The notes under the pieces: model-generated | Told to the model about the DNA's origin: nothing | What the model saw: only the letters and a program-made list of their open reading frames with translations | Databases searched by the model: none | In this document: positions 41,433 to 51,414 of the stretch, one piece after another | Position numbering within the stretch: the stretch's first letter is position 1 | Layout of the letters: each line of letters opens with the position of its first letter | Origin: Nothopassalora personata | Lineage: Eukaryota; Ascomycota; Dothideomycetes; Mycosphaerellales; Mycosphaerellaceae | Length of the DNA: 64,000 nt | Direction of reading: 5' to 3' | NCBI GenBank assembly: GCA_033816765.1 | Contig: CM066290.1 | Coordinates: 310,001 to 374,000, forward strand | Position numbers and translations under genes: made by a program

Positions 41433-43441
41433 TGCCCGGCGGCCAGGGAACTGAGGTTGGTGTTGCCTCCGTTGTTGTTACGCGGGCGCGGTGGGCGATA
41501 GTCGCCGTCGTAGCCATACATCGGGCACTCGGTATTGCTGGATAAGTGGGGTCCGGTGCGGCATCGGTAGCACTTGCCCTGCTTCTTCAATTCCTCGCGA
41601 CCCTCATAGTTGAGCGGTGGGAGGTCCCGAAGGTGAGCTGGCAAGTCTTCCTTCTTCTTGGTGCCTACGTACTGTGGTGGGCGCTGAACGACGGCGCCGG
41701 CAGCACCAGCGGCTGCAGCTGCAGCTGTGTTGCCCTGGTTCTGGTTGCCGTTGCCGTTGCCGTTCTGGTTGCCTCCTCCATTGCCGCGTGGGCGGTTGTT
41801 GTTCTCTTGAGGGTACAGCTGCTCGGTCTCGTAGAACTGCTCGTCCAGTGCAGTGCACTCTTCGATCACGTCCTGCATGCTGTTCAGACGTCGGTCCACC
41901 TCGCGGTCTCCGAAGGTCTTGATGTAGTAGCGCTTGTTGAGGCGTGTGCGGAACAGCATCAACTCGGTCTCGTCACTCCAGTCAACCCATGCCCTCAGCT
42001 TGGAATAGCGTGCGAAGAATGGGACGAAGTTCTCCTTCTGAGCCTGTTTGCAGGTAGTGATGTCCACTGCAGCCTTGGTGGCCTCGTTGCGGACGCCGTA
42101 CTGTCGAGTCATCCAGTCCAACAGTTCTTCGCCAGTCATGAACTCGTTGAAAGCCTGGTGCCCGGGGATGGGGATGCGAGGCTTCACAGTCTTCTGCACC
42201 TCACCGTCCGTCCATCCATACAGGAAGCGTAGGGCGTCCTGTTCAGTGCGGAACGTCGCGACTGTCAACTTCAGCAGGATGCTTGTGTACCAGCTGTCAT
42301 AAGTCGGGTCGTCATCGTTCTTGAACTTCTTTGGGTCAGGCACACCCTTGCCGATCTTCATGCTGCGGTCGAGGGTGGGGTCGATGTTGATGAGACGCTC
42401 CGGCAGGTCCACGAGAGGTGTCTGCTGCGTGCGGTTGCTGCGACCACCGCCTGACCGCTGCGTGCCTTGTGTGCCTTGGCGCTCATCACGACGTGGTCGG
42501 TCATGGTCACGACCACGGCGATCCCTGTCCTTGTCTCCATTGCCATCGTCATCATCGTCTCCTCCGCCACCTCCTCCTGCTGCCGCCTTACGGTACCGAC
42601 GCTGGAGCACCTCGAGTGAGGTCTCGCGGGGTGGTGGTGATCGTGGGCGTGAGCGTGGGCGCGAGCGCGAACGACGTCCTCGTGCCTGGTCCTCTGCTGC
42701 TTGCAGACGGACCTTCAGGTCATCAACCTCAGCTTGTAATGCCTGGCTCTTCTTCTTCTCCGAGTCGGTGATATCGGCGAACTGCTGACATAGCTCGTTC
42801 GCATCCTTGTACTTCTTCTCGACAGCCTTGAGTTTGAGGGTGTCGGCGTTCTTATTCTTAAGGTCCTGGGCCATCTTCGCGAGGGCGGTCTGTTCGGTCT
42901 TGAGCATCCCGTGGATGCGATCGTACTCGGCATACAGCGTACGGTACTGCTTGTTCTGAAGTGCATTGGCGCGTTGCATCACATCGAGTTGTTGGCTAGA
43001 TATGATGGCAGTGTTGAATCCTCGTAGCACGAAATCGTGGACGGTCTTCGGGTGTTCCTTGGTCAGTGTGGCCAGGTCTTCGGCGGTGATGTTCTGGAAG
43101 TCGGCGGCAGCGATGTGTTCGGCTTCGTCGTGTGAAATGAAGACTGGTGTGTCCTCCTCTTCTCCCACCCTGGGCTCGAAGAGTTCTGTGAAATCAAGCT
43201 CACCGTTCTGCTCCCTGTCTTGTGCTTTGTTCCATGCCTTGTCCAGCTCTTGCTGAAGCGCGACACCGGTGTCAACTGTGACTCGCCGAGTGTCGTCTCC
43301 TTGTGTCTGACTGTCGAAACTGGAGAGGTCGGGGAAAAGAGAGGTGCGCTTGCCTTGTGTCTGTGACTGCTGGGAAGTCATGTTGTTTCCTTCAACGCGG
43401 CCTGTTGCTGAGGCCTTTGGTGCGTTGGTTTCCTTGGGCAT
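41408..43441 (-). CDS. gag: Gag of E2
   Basis: 677 codons from ATG (complement of 43439-43441) to TAA. An acidic N-terminal half is followed by a coiled-coil stretch (about residues 160-250), an Arg/Ser/Pro- and Gly/Asp/Arg-rich linker, a capsid-like region (about 350-520), an Asn/Gly/Gln-rich and Ala-rich linker, and a single zinc knuckle C624-x2-C627-x4-H632-x6-C639, again with a long last spacing. Same plan as E1 Gag but little sequence identity. Confidence 0.92.
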   Translation of the reverse strand: MPKETNAPKASATGRVEGNNMTSQQSQTQGKRTSLFPDLSSFDSQTQGDDTRRVTVDTGVALQQELDKAWNKAQDREQNGELDFTELFEPRVGEEEDTPVFISHDEAEHIAAADFQNITAEDLATLTKEHPKTVHDFVLRGFNTAIISSQQLDVMQRANALQNKQYRTLYAEYDRIHGMLKTEQTALAKMAQDLKNKNADTLKLKAVEKKYKDANELCQQFADITDSEKKKSQALQAEVDDLKVRLQAAEDQARGRRSRSRPRSRPRSPPPRETSLEVLQRRYRKAAAGGGGGGDDDDDGNGDKDRDRRGRDHDRPRRDERQGTQGTQRSGGGRSNRTQQTPLVDLPERLINIDPTLDRSMKIGKGVPDPKKFKNDDDPTYDSWYTSILLKLTVATFRTEQDALRFLYGWTDGEVQKTVKPRIPIPGHQAFNEFMTGEELLDWMTRQYGVRNEATKAAVDITTCKQAQKENFVPFFARYSKLRAWVDWSDETELMLFRTRLNKRYYIKTFGDREVDRRLNSMQDVIEECTALDEQFYETEQLYPQENNNRPRGNGGGNQNGNGNGNQNQGNTAAAAAAGAAGAVVQRPPQYVGTKKKEDLPAHLRDLPPLNYEGREELKKQGKCYRCRTGPHLSSNTECPMYGYDGDYRPPRPRNNNGGNTNLSSLAAGQGNGEATA

Positions 43442-43599
43442 CTGTTGCTTAGTGCCTTACCGTGTTCCGTGTTCTGAATCCGTTTGCCTCTGTTGCGATG
43501 TTGCGAGTCGCGAGTTCTGTATCTACGCCGTGCGCGGTTCTGTGAGTCTGTTCCTGTTGTTACGCGTCCCTTACCTGGATCCGCGATCTGGGTAGGGAG

Positions 43600-43610
43600 G
43601 TAGAACAAAC
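43600..43610 (-). promoter_or_regulatory. Self-complementary primer-binding site of E2
   Basis: The RNA strand after the 5' LTR reads GT then TTGTTCTAC. The exact 9-nt complement GTAGAACAA lies in the LTR (complement of 43652-43660). The 2-nt gap and lack of a tRNA-type site match E1. Confidence 0.65.
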
Positions 43611-43786
43611 TGTAAGGGCGCGCGTACCATAGGGTCCGAATGAGATAGTTGTTGTTCTACGAAAGAGGAGCGCGAGGCGCGGCGGATAGATAAAGCATCG
43701 CCAAGCCGCGCTAACCCGATGCGGAAGGTCCGAGGTTCCGCCGGGACGACGCATCGTCAGTGAAGGGTCGCGGGCTGCCCGTGACA
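43611..43786 (-). repeat. 5' LTR of E2
   Basis: 176 bp, without the 8-bp duplication present in the 3' LTR. Confidence 0.95.
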
Positions 43787-45720
43787 ACCTATAACTAAGA
43801 GCTGCTAGTAGTAGTTAAGGCATTTAAGTATTAGCGACCGTACCTCGAAGGCGTATCGTATACGGTTTAGGTACTAGTCGACTATACGAACCTATAGGGT
43901 TTTATAATAGTAAAGTAGCTAAACGGGAGGTAAGCTCGATAAGCGACGTTTCTATAACCTTTCGACTTTATAGTAGACTATAGGTCGGGGAAGAGTAACC
44001 TAGCCGATACGCTATCGTAACGTAGTAACTACGTACGCGTAGCGTAGTAGACGTCGAACTTACTTCCTACGCTATAAAGTAAGCTATCTTTCTAGAAGGA
44101 ATCCCTATTAAGAGAGGACGAGCCTATAGTAAGGCGCGTAACCGCTACCTACGAGAAGATATAGGATAAGGCGACGATAATAGTAGTAGGAGCCTACGAG
44201 CCGTAGGGGACCCGATCGCTACTAGTAAGAGTATACGCTATAATAATGTAGGGCGGCCTAGGTAAACTACTTATACTACTAATGAAAATCGTATATGGGG
44301 GAGACGATAGGTACGTCGTATACTTATCGTAGGCGCCTAGCAAAGGGGACGCTAAGGACTAGTATATAAAAGACGGGTTAGTCTATCGCGGGAACGCGAT
44401 TATAGTACCCGAAGACTATATAGTAAGAGTATAGCTACTCTACATACATTATAACGACCTACTAGTAGGGCACTTTAGTAAGGTAAAGACTAAAGAGCTA
44501 CTACGACGTTATTACTAGTAGGAATCACTTAGTAGGATGTAAGGGAGTATATTAGAAACTGTAGGGCTTGTTAGACCTCGAAGACGAGGCGCTATCGACC
44601 CTACGGCGAGCTATAGCTACTACCTAGGCTAGACGGTCTATAGTAGGAAATTACTATAGATTTTATTACGGACCTACCGCTAAGTAAGCGAGGAGAATAC
44701 GTTTATAATACGATTCTAGTAATCGTCGACCGCTACTCTAAAATGAACTTATACATTCCTACGACTAAGACATATATAGCGGCGGAGCTTACAAGGATCT
44801 TACGAGACAAAGTCGTGCGGCATTATAGTATACTAGCGGGTATAGTAAGTAACCGCGGGTTAGTATTCACGAGTAAGTTCTAGAGTAACTTCTACTTCGA
44901 GGCGTAGGTAAAGCGTAAGCTATCTATAGCTTTCTACCCTTAGACTAACGGGTAGACTAAGAGGGTAAACTAAACCTTAGAATAGTACCTTCGTTATTAC
45001 TATAGCGAGAACTAGATAGAGTAGGCTAAGTAGCTAGCTGTTACTAAATTCGTATGTAATAATAGCGTCTACCCTACGCTACGTATAAGCCTATTCGAGA
45101 TAGCGTATAGTTAGAGACCTAAGATTACCCTAACACCTATAGGATCTCGAGACGAGATCCGGGAAGGGGAGGTACTAGTAGCGGTAGACTTAGTTAACCG
45201 TATACGAGAGATGCGCGCTACGCTTACGAAGCGTTAGGAAATCGTAGTAGCTAATTAGACTCGCTACTATAATAAGACTTATAAGGCTAAGAGCTATCGC
45301 ATAGGCAATATAGTCTTATTATCTACGAAGAACCTAAGGTTAGTATTACCGAAGAAGAAGATAGGTCCGAAGTTTATTAGACCTTACCGTATTATCGACG
45401 CTATCGGTTCGTAGGCGTACCGCCTAGTACTACTAGCCGACTTAAGAATTCATAATATATTCTATATATCCCTCCTCGAGCCGTACGCGGGTAGCGAGAA
45501 GGATAGAGGCACTATAGCCCTCGCTAATAAGGACAGGGAATATAAAGTAGAGGTAGTACTAGGAAAGCGTAAGTATAAGGGTAAAGTGCAGTACCTAGTA
45601 CGATAGAAGGGCTAGCTAGAAGAGTACAATAGCTAGGAGCTAGTATAAGGACTCGCGAATGCTACGCGTATAGTAGCCGAATATAAGGCGTTAGCGAAGA
45701 CGGTATAAGCCGGCGAAAGG
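43787..45720 (+). pseudogene. RNase H end, integrase and C-terminus of C1 pol, RIP-broken
   Basis: Resumes in the RNase H region right after the E2 target duplication. Integrase zinc domain at about 44.44-44.58 kb (HYNDLLVGHF, then a Cys pair), catalytic core from about 44.65 kb (DFITDLP, then SNRG for SDRG), and a C-terminal region with CRKYKGKVQYLV-like sequence near 45.57 kb that resembles a chromodomain. Many TAG stops. Confidence 0.75.
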
Positions 45721-46079
45721 ATCCGCGAAGGCTACGCGTATAGTAGCCGAATATAAGGTACCTACGAAGGTAGTATAAGGCGCTAAAATAAGGGCATAGG
45801 TTATACATTTAGGCCTTAACCCTCCGGTAGCTAGATATAAGGACCTCTACCCCGATAGTAAACTTAGCTATAACTAGTATAGAAGATACTAGCCTATAGT
45901 ATCTTCTATCGGACTAAAAGGCTCGCTTACTTAGTCGAGTAAACACCCCCGATAGTAATAACATTAGAGAGGGAGGTAAGGAGAGAGAAGAGTAGAGAGA
46001 AGAGTATTTATTTTAAAAATAAACTTTTATAGGCGTATAACGGCGCTACGTAGATAGAACATAGGCGCGTAGTAGGCGG
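45721..46079. other. Spacer between C1 pol and antisense ORF
   Basis: A tandem duplication of about 65 bp occurs at the end of pol (the GGCTACGCGTATAGTAGCCGAATATAAGG type unit, near 45.66 and 45.73 kb). The rest is RIP-degraded and non-coding as far as I can see, including a purine-rich run at 45.96-46.01 kb. Confidence 0.5.
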
Positions 46080-46697
46080 CTAACATACGCGGAGCGTGCG
46101 ATTACTCGTTATTATCCTCGTTATTATCCTCCTTATTATACTCGCCCCGTAGGGCTAGTAGTAAGAAGGCCCTATCGGCCGTAGTAGTATCGATGTTTCT
46201 AGCCTATAGGAACTATAACTACGCTTAGTATAGGATACGTATACGATACGTATATTACTTATAGTACGGCCGAGCTCAAAGAGCCTATTAAGGGCCCTAT
46301 TCTACTCTTACTATAGAACTACGGACGTAGTAGCGGCGGCGGAGGAGGGGGTAGTAGTAGTAGAGGCGCCGGCGAAGCGTACGCGGGTATCGCCTATACG
46401 CTTGTTCTTATAGGTAGAGAACTGCCTCTTAGCCTAGGAGGAGGTTAGCCGATTTATATAGGGAGCGATAGTACGCCGTACACGGCGAGCGTAGGGAGCG
46501 CTAGCGAGGCGTAGTACTTACCTCTAGGATCTACTCGCCTAGCTAGGCGTAGAGCTCGTACTACTAGTCTAGAGCATCCTACTCTTATTTAGTAATAGGG
46601 TTACTAAGCCCCTAGATAAGCTTATCGCGCTAGGCGCGAGCGGCGCGTAGGCGAGCTACTAGCTACGCGATAGCGACGCTAGTATTACTAATATAGG
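46080..46697 (-). pseudogene. Antisense accessory ORF of C1, C-terminal part
   Basis: On the minus strand this matches the plus-strand ORF of C2 (about 47870-48500) and continues into 50801-51090 across the C2 insertion. C2 landed inside the second cysteine cluster of this ORF. RIP stops are frequent. It runs opposite to C1 pol and lies between pol and the 3' LTR. Confidence 0.6.
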
Positions 46698-46894
46698 TGT
46701 TAAGGGGATGTCGTAATGTATAGTACGCCTACGACCTACTAGTCGTAGATAAACTAATTCTTACCTTTTATTCTAGACGCATCGCGCGTCGTAAGGTGTA
46801 CTTATACGTGTTACGTGCGGCTTAGTAGCCGGTCGCGACCGCATGTTACATATAAGGCTATATGTAAGGGTTAGCTACTAGGCTACCCCTTACA
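46698..46894 (-). repeat. 3' LTR of C2
   Basis: 197 bp; plus strand runs TGTTAAGGGG to CCCCTTACA, so the ends form a 9-bp imperfect inverted repeat. Similar LTRs occur at 50604-50800, 51234-51414 (opposite orientation) and 60398-60578. Confidence 0.88.
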
Positions 46895-47094
46895 ATTGCC
46901 TCCTCTCCCGTGCGAGCTATCCTTAGCTCGCTAGTTACTACGTAGAGGCTCCTACGAACTTCTAGAACTATAGTTACTATACGGCCTACATGCGGGTTAC
47001 GTACGTGTCGTTATGTAGGTATAGGTAAGTGAGGCTTAGTTACTATACCGACGTAGCTAGTTAGGGGCATAAAACTCTAGCCTAACCTAGCCCT

Positions 47095-47445
47095 ATTCTC
47101 TAGCACGTTCCCCGGTGCGTACGGGTACGGCCGGCTTGGCTTTTAAAACAAGAACGAGACACGGGCGCAAAACTTGTCTCGCCCGGGGCAAGGCGACAAA
47201 CCGCAATTCTCGACAAGACACGACTACCGGGTACGCGCGTACTACGCCGCAATATATTCGATTTACGGTTCGAATAGCGAGCGTTGCTCGCATCTTTTAA
47301 GGAGTTTTTACGTCCGGGGTACGACGGGGCTTTTCTCCTTCTCTCAAATTTTGGTCTCGTTCTCGAGACCCGTGTTGCATAGTCTTTGACTCAAATAGCA
47401 CGTTAATGGAATAATCAATCAATTACCTTCGCTACACTACTACTA
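47095..47445. other. Non-RIP island inside C2
   Basis: About 350 bp with normal CA and TG frequency (for example AAAACAAGAACGAGACACGG at 47146) lies in an otherwise strongly RIP-mutated element, between the 3' LTR and the antisense ORF. The corresponding part of C1 is far shorter and lacks it. No ORF or known motif is convincing. It may be a later insertion. Confidence 0.5.
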
Positions 47446-47500
47446 CGCACCCGTACCGTACTATTATCGTAAGCGCCTCGCTAGTATTATTATTATTATT

Positions 47501-48510
47501 ATGTCTACCGTGCCCTCCTCGCCGCTATTCTCTAGCCGCTCCGCCTCCTCTAGTAGTACTAGTAGCGATAGTACTACTAGCGCCGTAGAAGACGAGCGCC
47601 GCTAGGCGGCTCTAGTACGCGACGCCCCTAGAACGCCTAGTAGTCGTAAGCGACTAGCATTACCCTCGTAGCTACTAACGCCCTTACTAGCTACTAAGCT
47701 CTCGTAGAGGATTAATATGTACATACGGTACCTCCCGTACTTCGTTAGGGGTAAGTCTCTACGCGTGTCGCCTACGATTCGTATACTAACTACTTACTAG
47801 ACGAGGCCGATAACTGTAATAGTATTACTACCGGCGAGCTCCTAAAGAAGTGTAGCCGCTATAGGCGTAGTAAACATAGCTACGTGCCTAATACTAGCTA
47901 CGCTATCGCCTCGCTAGTAAGCCGCCTACGCGCCGCGCGGTCCTAGCGCGACTTCCTCACGGCTATAATGGGCTAGGCGCCTATAGACCTCTAGTAGTAG
48001 GAGCTAGTAGAGTAGATCCGCCTATGTACCTAGCTAGGTAACGACATTAAGGAGGTAAGTCGCTACTTCGCTCGTACGAGTCGACTACTACTCGCGGGGG
48101 AGGGCTCTAGTGCGTCCCCTATACTTTGGCTAACCCTTCTTATAGGCTATTAGGCAGTTTAATGCCTATAAGCATAAGCGTGCCGGGGAGACCCGTATAC
48201 GTGCCTCCGCCGCCGCCGCTATTACTGCCGCCGCCCCCGCCGCCGAAGCCCTCGCGCTCTAGTAGGAGTAGAACCGCGCCCTTAATAGGCTATTCGAACT
48301 CGGCCGCGCCGTGAGTTGTATGTTCCTCGCCTACGTATACCCTACTAACCGTAGTCCTAGTTCCTATAGGCGTAGAACATCGATACTACCGCCGCCGACT
48401 AGGCATTCTTACCTAAGTCACTACGTAACGATAACTGAGGCGCTCGCCTTACACGCTACTCGCGGGCTCCTCGCCTACTACTACTCTACGTAGCCCCTAG
48501 TAGGCGCGCT
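47501..48510 (+). pseudogene. Antisense accessory ORF of C2, zinc-cluster-like, RIP-broken
   Basis: ATG at 47501 opens a Ser-rich N-terminus (MSTVPSSPLFSS). Further on, at about 47.79-47.89 kb, the frame gives two cysteine clusters, YTNYLLDEADNC and KCSRYRRSKHSY; reading TAC as mutated TGC gives C-x2-C-x7-C and C-x2-C-x6-C, as in Zn2Cys6-like clusters. A Gln/Leu-rich helical segment and a Pro/Arg-rich part follow. It runs opposite to C2 integrase. The same arrangement in A and B suggests an ancestral accessory gene. Confidence 0.6.
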
Positions 48511-48559
48511 ACTCTTTAGCTTTTATTTTATTTATAGTTAAGAAAAGTTTTATTTATGC

Positions 48560-49858
48560 TCTAGTACTAGTCTCATTTACTTCTCCTTAACGCCTTATAG
48601 TCGGCTACTATGCGATCCGCATTCGCGAGGCCCTCCGCCGGTTCCTAGCTATTATACTCCTCTAGCTAGTCCTTCTACTAGACTAGATACTATAGCTTAC
48701 CCTTACGCTTACGCCTATCTAGTACTACCTCTACCTTATACTCTCCGTCCTCATTAGCTAGAGGGGGTACGGGTCCATCCTTATCGCTACCGATATACGG
48801 CTCGAGGAGAGAGACATAGAAGACGTTATAGAGCCTTAAGTCGGCTAGTAGCGCTAGGCGGTACGCCTACGAACCGATAGCGTCCGTAATGCGGTATAGG
48901 CCGATAAACTTCGGACCTATCTTCTTCTTTAGTACTACTAACTTAAGGTTCTTCGTTAATAATAGGACTAAGTTACCTACGCGGTAGGTCTTAGCTTAGT
49001 AGGTCTTATTATAGTAGCGAGCCTAGCTTTCTACTATAGCCTTCTATCGCTCCTCGAGTGTAGCGCGTAGTTTTCGTATACGACTCGTAGCTATTACCGC
49101 TACTAGTACTTCCCCCCCCTAGGTCTCGTCTCGAGATCTAGTTAGTATAGGGGTAATCTTAGGTCGCTAACCGTACGCTATTTCGAACGGACTTATCTGT
49201 AGTGTTAGGTAGATGCTATTATTAGCTACGAATTTAGTAACTATAAGCCACTTAGCCTACTTAGTTTAATTGTTACTATAGTAATAACGAAGGTATTGTT
49301 CGAGGGTTTAGTTTACCCTCTTAGTTTAGCCGTTAGTCTAAGGGTAAAAGGCCGTAGATAGCTTACGCTTTATACGCGCTTCGAAGTAGAAGTTACTCTA
49401 AAACTAACTAGTAAAGACCGGACCTCGGTCGCTTACTATACCTAACGGGACACTATAGTATCGCACGACTTCGTCTCGTAGGAGCCTCGTAAGCTCTACG
49501 GCTATGTAAGTCTTCGTCGTCGGGATGTATAAGCTTATTTTTAAGTAGCGATCGACTATTACTAGGATCGCATTATATACGCAACCGGCTCGCGTACTTA
49601 GAGGTAGGTCCGTAATAAAATCTATAGTAATTTCCTACTACGGTCGCTCCGGTCTAGGAAGCGGTTATAGCTCGCCGTAGGGTCGATAGCGCCTCGCCTT
49701 CGAACCCTAGTAGGTTCTATAGGCTTGGACGTATTATTTCACGTCCGTACTAAGTGAGTCCTACTAATAATTACGTCGTAACAGCTCTTTAGTCTTAGTC
49801 CTTCTAAAGTAACCTGCGAGGACGTCGTCGTAGTACATGCGAATTAGATGCGACCTAA
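48560..49858 (-). pseudogene. Integrase and C-terminus of C2 pol, RIP-broken
   Basis: Matches C1 pol at about 44.44-45.70 kb in reverse. It starts at the integrase zinc domain (HLIRMYYDDVLAGYF) and includes the catalytic core and the chromodomain-like end. Everything upstream in pol is missing. Confidence 0.72.
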
Positions 49859-49875
49859 TGTCACAAGCAGGTGCA
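49859..49875 (-). other. 17-bp E1-type LTR end at the C2 deletion junction
   Basis: TGTCACAAGCAGGTGCA is identical to the terminal 17 bp of the E1 LTR (14842-14858). It retains CA and TG dinucleotides although the DNA on both sides is RIP-mutated. It sits exactly where gag is joined to integrase. Confidence 0.8.
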
Positions 49876-50560
49876 GTTACGCCTCCGTATAGTCCCCTAA
49901 CTAATCCTCTATAACATCTAGCTTAGTCGTAAACTGACGCACTATCTAGTTGTCCTTCTATTTCACCGCCTTATACTCTAACATTACGTTAAGCACGCGG
50001 TTTATAGGATTACCGTATACGTCTCGATAGAACTCCTTAAAGTCCTAGTATATATACCCTTTAAGGTTAAGGACGCTATAGTTAGCGTACTATCGCTTAC
50101 TTACCTCTCCGCTTAGGTATATAACCCTATATAGGACCTTTAACTCGTTCGTCGTATACGTGCCGCCTAAGAGGGTAAAGATAAGAGAGAGCTCCCTTAG
50201 GAATACCCGTGCTTTCTTAATCGAGTCCCCTCTAAAAGGCGTAGGTTCTTTAAGACGTAAACGTGTCGTATACGATGCGACCGCGCCTCGAGCTACGATA
50301 TTATCGTTAGTTACTATAGATGGAGGAGGGGGAGGGGGAGTAGGGGATAGTTCTCCGCCGGATTCGCCCTAAGGGTCCGCCGGCGGCACGCTTACGTCCC
50401 GTAAGATCTCCAACTGTTTAATCTCCCTCTATATCTCCTTCTCCTTAACCTCTACCCGAAGGGCATCCCTCCTTACGACTAAGGCTATACGCCTCGCTTA
50501 TTACTAGGCCCTAGGGCTTAGGGGAGCCGTAGGCGTAGCGCTACTATCGTCGCGTTCGGA
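49876..50560 (-). pseudogene. gag fragment of C2, RIP-broken
   Basis: Minus-strand frame with a capsid-like pattern, including DFKEFYRDVYGNP, then a region ending in DYTEA, with several TAG stops. A Pro/Gly-rich N-terminal part is recognisable near 50.3-50.4 kb. The zinc knuckle is lost with the deletion. Confidence 0.6.
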
Positions 50561-50603
50561 CTCTATAGCGTGTATAGATTGTAACGAAGAGAAGAATTAG
50601 AAC

Positions 50604-50800
50604 TGTTAAGGGGATGTCGTAATGTATAGTACGCCTACGACCTACTAGTCGTAGATAAACTAATTCTTACCTTTTGTTCTAGACGTATCGCGCGTCGTAA
50701 GGTGTACTTATACGTGTTACGTACGGCTTAGTAGCCGGTCGCGACCGCATGTTACATGTAAGGCTATATATAAGGGTTAGCTACTAGGCTACCCCTTATA
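50604..50800 (-). repeat. 5' LTR of C2
   Basis: 197 bp. The RNA strand just inside reads GTT then CTAATTCTT (complement of 50592-50600), whose exact complement AAGAATTAG lies in the LTR (complement of 50660-50668), again a self-priming layout. Confidence 0.88.
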
Positions 50801-51090
50801 ATAGGGGTGCCTAATGTCCCTATAGCGCCTATACTTCTTAAGTAACTCGCCGGTAGTAACACTATTACACGTATCCTACTCGTCTACTATACTATTAGTA
50901 AGCGTATCGTAAGCGAAGAGCGTAGTAAATACTTACTAGCTATAAAGTAGGGGAGGTACCGTATATACATCTTAATGTCTATACCTAGGCGCCTAGCTAG
51001 TAAGGACTTAGGAGTCTACGGCCCTAGTACGCTAAACTTGCGCTTCTTAAACCCTCGAGTTAGTTAACCCGGTAACTATAACTTTACACC
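50801..51090 (-). pseudogene. Antisense accessory ORF of C1, N-terminal part
   Basis: Resumes after the C2 target duplication. Minus-strand sequence near 50.9-50.83 kb aligns with the cysteine-cluster region of the C2 ORF (DTCNS, then GELLKKY). The Ser-rich N-terminus seen in C2 is not recognisable, so it may be deleted. Confidence 0.5.
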
Positions 51091-51233
51091 TACCTATACT
51101 ACGATAACGACACGTACGAGACCCGTAGGCGGGTCGTATAGTAACGGAATCTACGAGAAGTAGATAGATTACTTATATAGAAACCTCCTAAAGCCGCGAG
51201 CTAAGGGTAGCTCGGCCTAGAAGGGGAGGTAGT

Positions 51234-51414
51234 TATAAGGGTAGCCTATAGCCGACCCTTATATATAATGCGGCTATACCCGGCTTAGTATACCGTACGT
51301 AACGCGTATACGTATACTAGGAGACGCGCATAGCGTCGATAGAAGAAGGTAAGCTTTAGTTTATCTACGATTAGAAGATCGTAGGCATGCTATATATTAC
51401 GACATCCCCTTATA
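51234..51414 (+). repeat. 3' LTR of C1
   Basis: 181 bp, reverse complement of the C2 LTR type, preceded by the purine tract AGAAGGGGAGGTAG. Start TATAAGGG, end CCCCTTATA. Confidence 0.8.

Larger units (their letters stand above)
36495..43786 (-). mobile_element. Intact Ty3/gypsy chromovirus E2
   Basis: A 7292-bp element with LTRs at 36495-36678 (184 bp) and 43611-43786 (176 bp) that differ only by an 8-bp tandem duplication. LTRs begin TGTAAG and end GTGACA. Perfect target duplication ACCTA (36490-36494 and 43787-43791). Gag and Pol are open on the minus strand. It is inserted in the RNase H region of RIP-degraded C1 and is not itself RIP-mutated, so it is young and possibly active. Organisation is the same as E1, but proteins and LTRs are clearly a different family. 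Confidence 0.96.
46698..50800 (-). mobile_element. RIP-degraded, internally deleted element C2, nested in C1
   Basis: Two 197-bp LTRs (46698-46894 and 50604-50800) in direct orientation with perfect target duplication ATAGG (46693-46697 and 50801-50805). Read leftward it holds gag (50.56-49.88 kb), then jumps directly to the integrase zinc domain (49.86 kb), so protease, RT and RNase H are deleted. The rest of integrase, the antisense ORF and the 3' LTR follow. At the deletion junction is a 17-bp stretch equal to the end of the E1 LTR. Confidence 0.88.
34690..51414 (+). mobile_element. RIP-degraded Ty3/gypsy element C1, split by E2 and C2
   Basis: Three pieces belong together: 34690-36494 (gag end, protease, RT, start of RNase H), 43787-46697 (rest of RNase H, integrase, antisense ORF) and 50801-51414 (rest of the antisense ORF, 3' UTR, polypurine tract, 3' LTR). 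The breaks are explained exactly by E2 with TSD ACCTA and C2 with TSD ATAGG. The 5' end, including the 5' LTR and most of gag, is missing. The whole copy is strongly RIP-mutated. Confidence 0.82.

Noticed and set aside
47093..47389. Overlapping ORFs of 61-71 codons in the non-RIP island
   Set aside because: Short, on both strands, no motif; more likely incidental.
48126..48493. Two short plus-strand ORFs as independent genes
   Set aside because: They are out-of-frame stretches within the longer RIP-broken antisense ORF of C2.
46698..50800. The 197-bp repeats as MITEs because of their inverted ends
   Set aside because: They are in direct orientation, flank gag and integrase sequence, and share one target duplication (ATAGG), so they are LTRs of C2.
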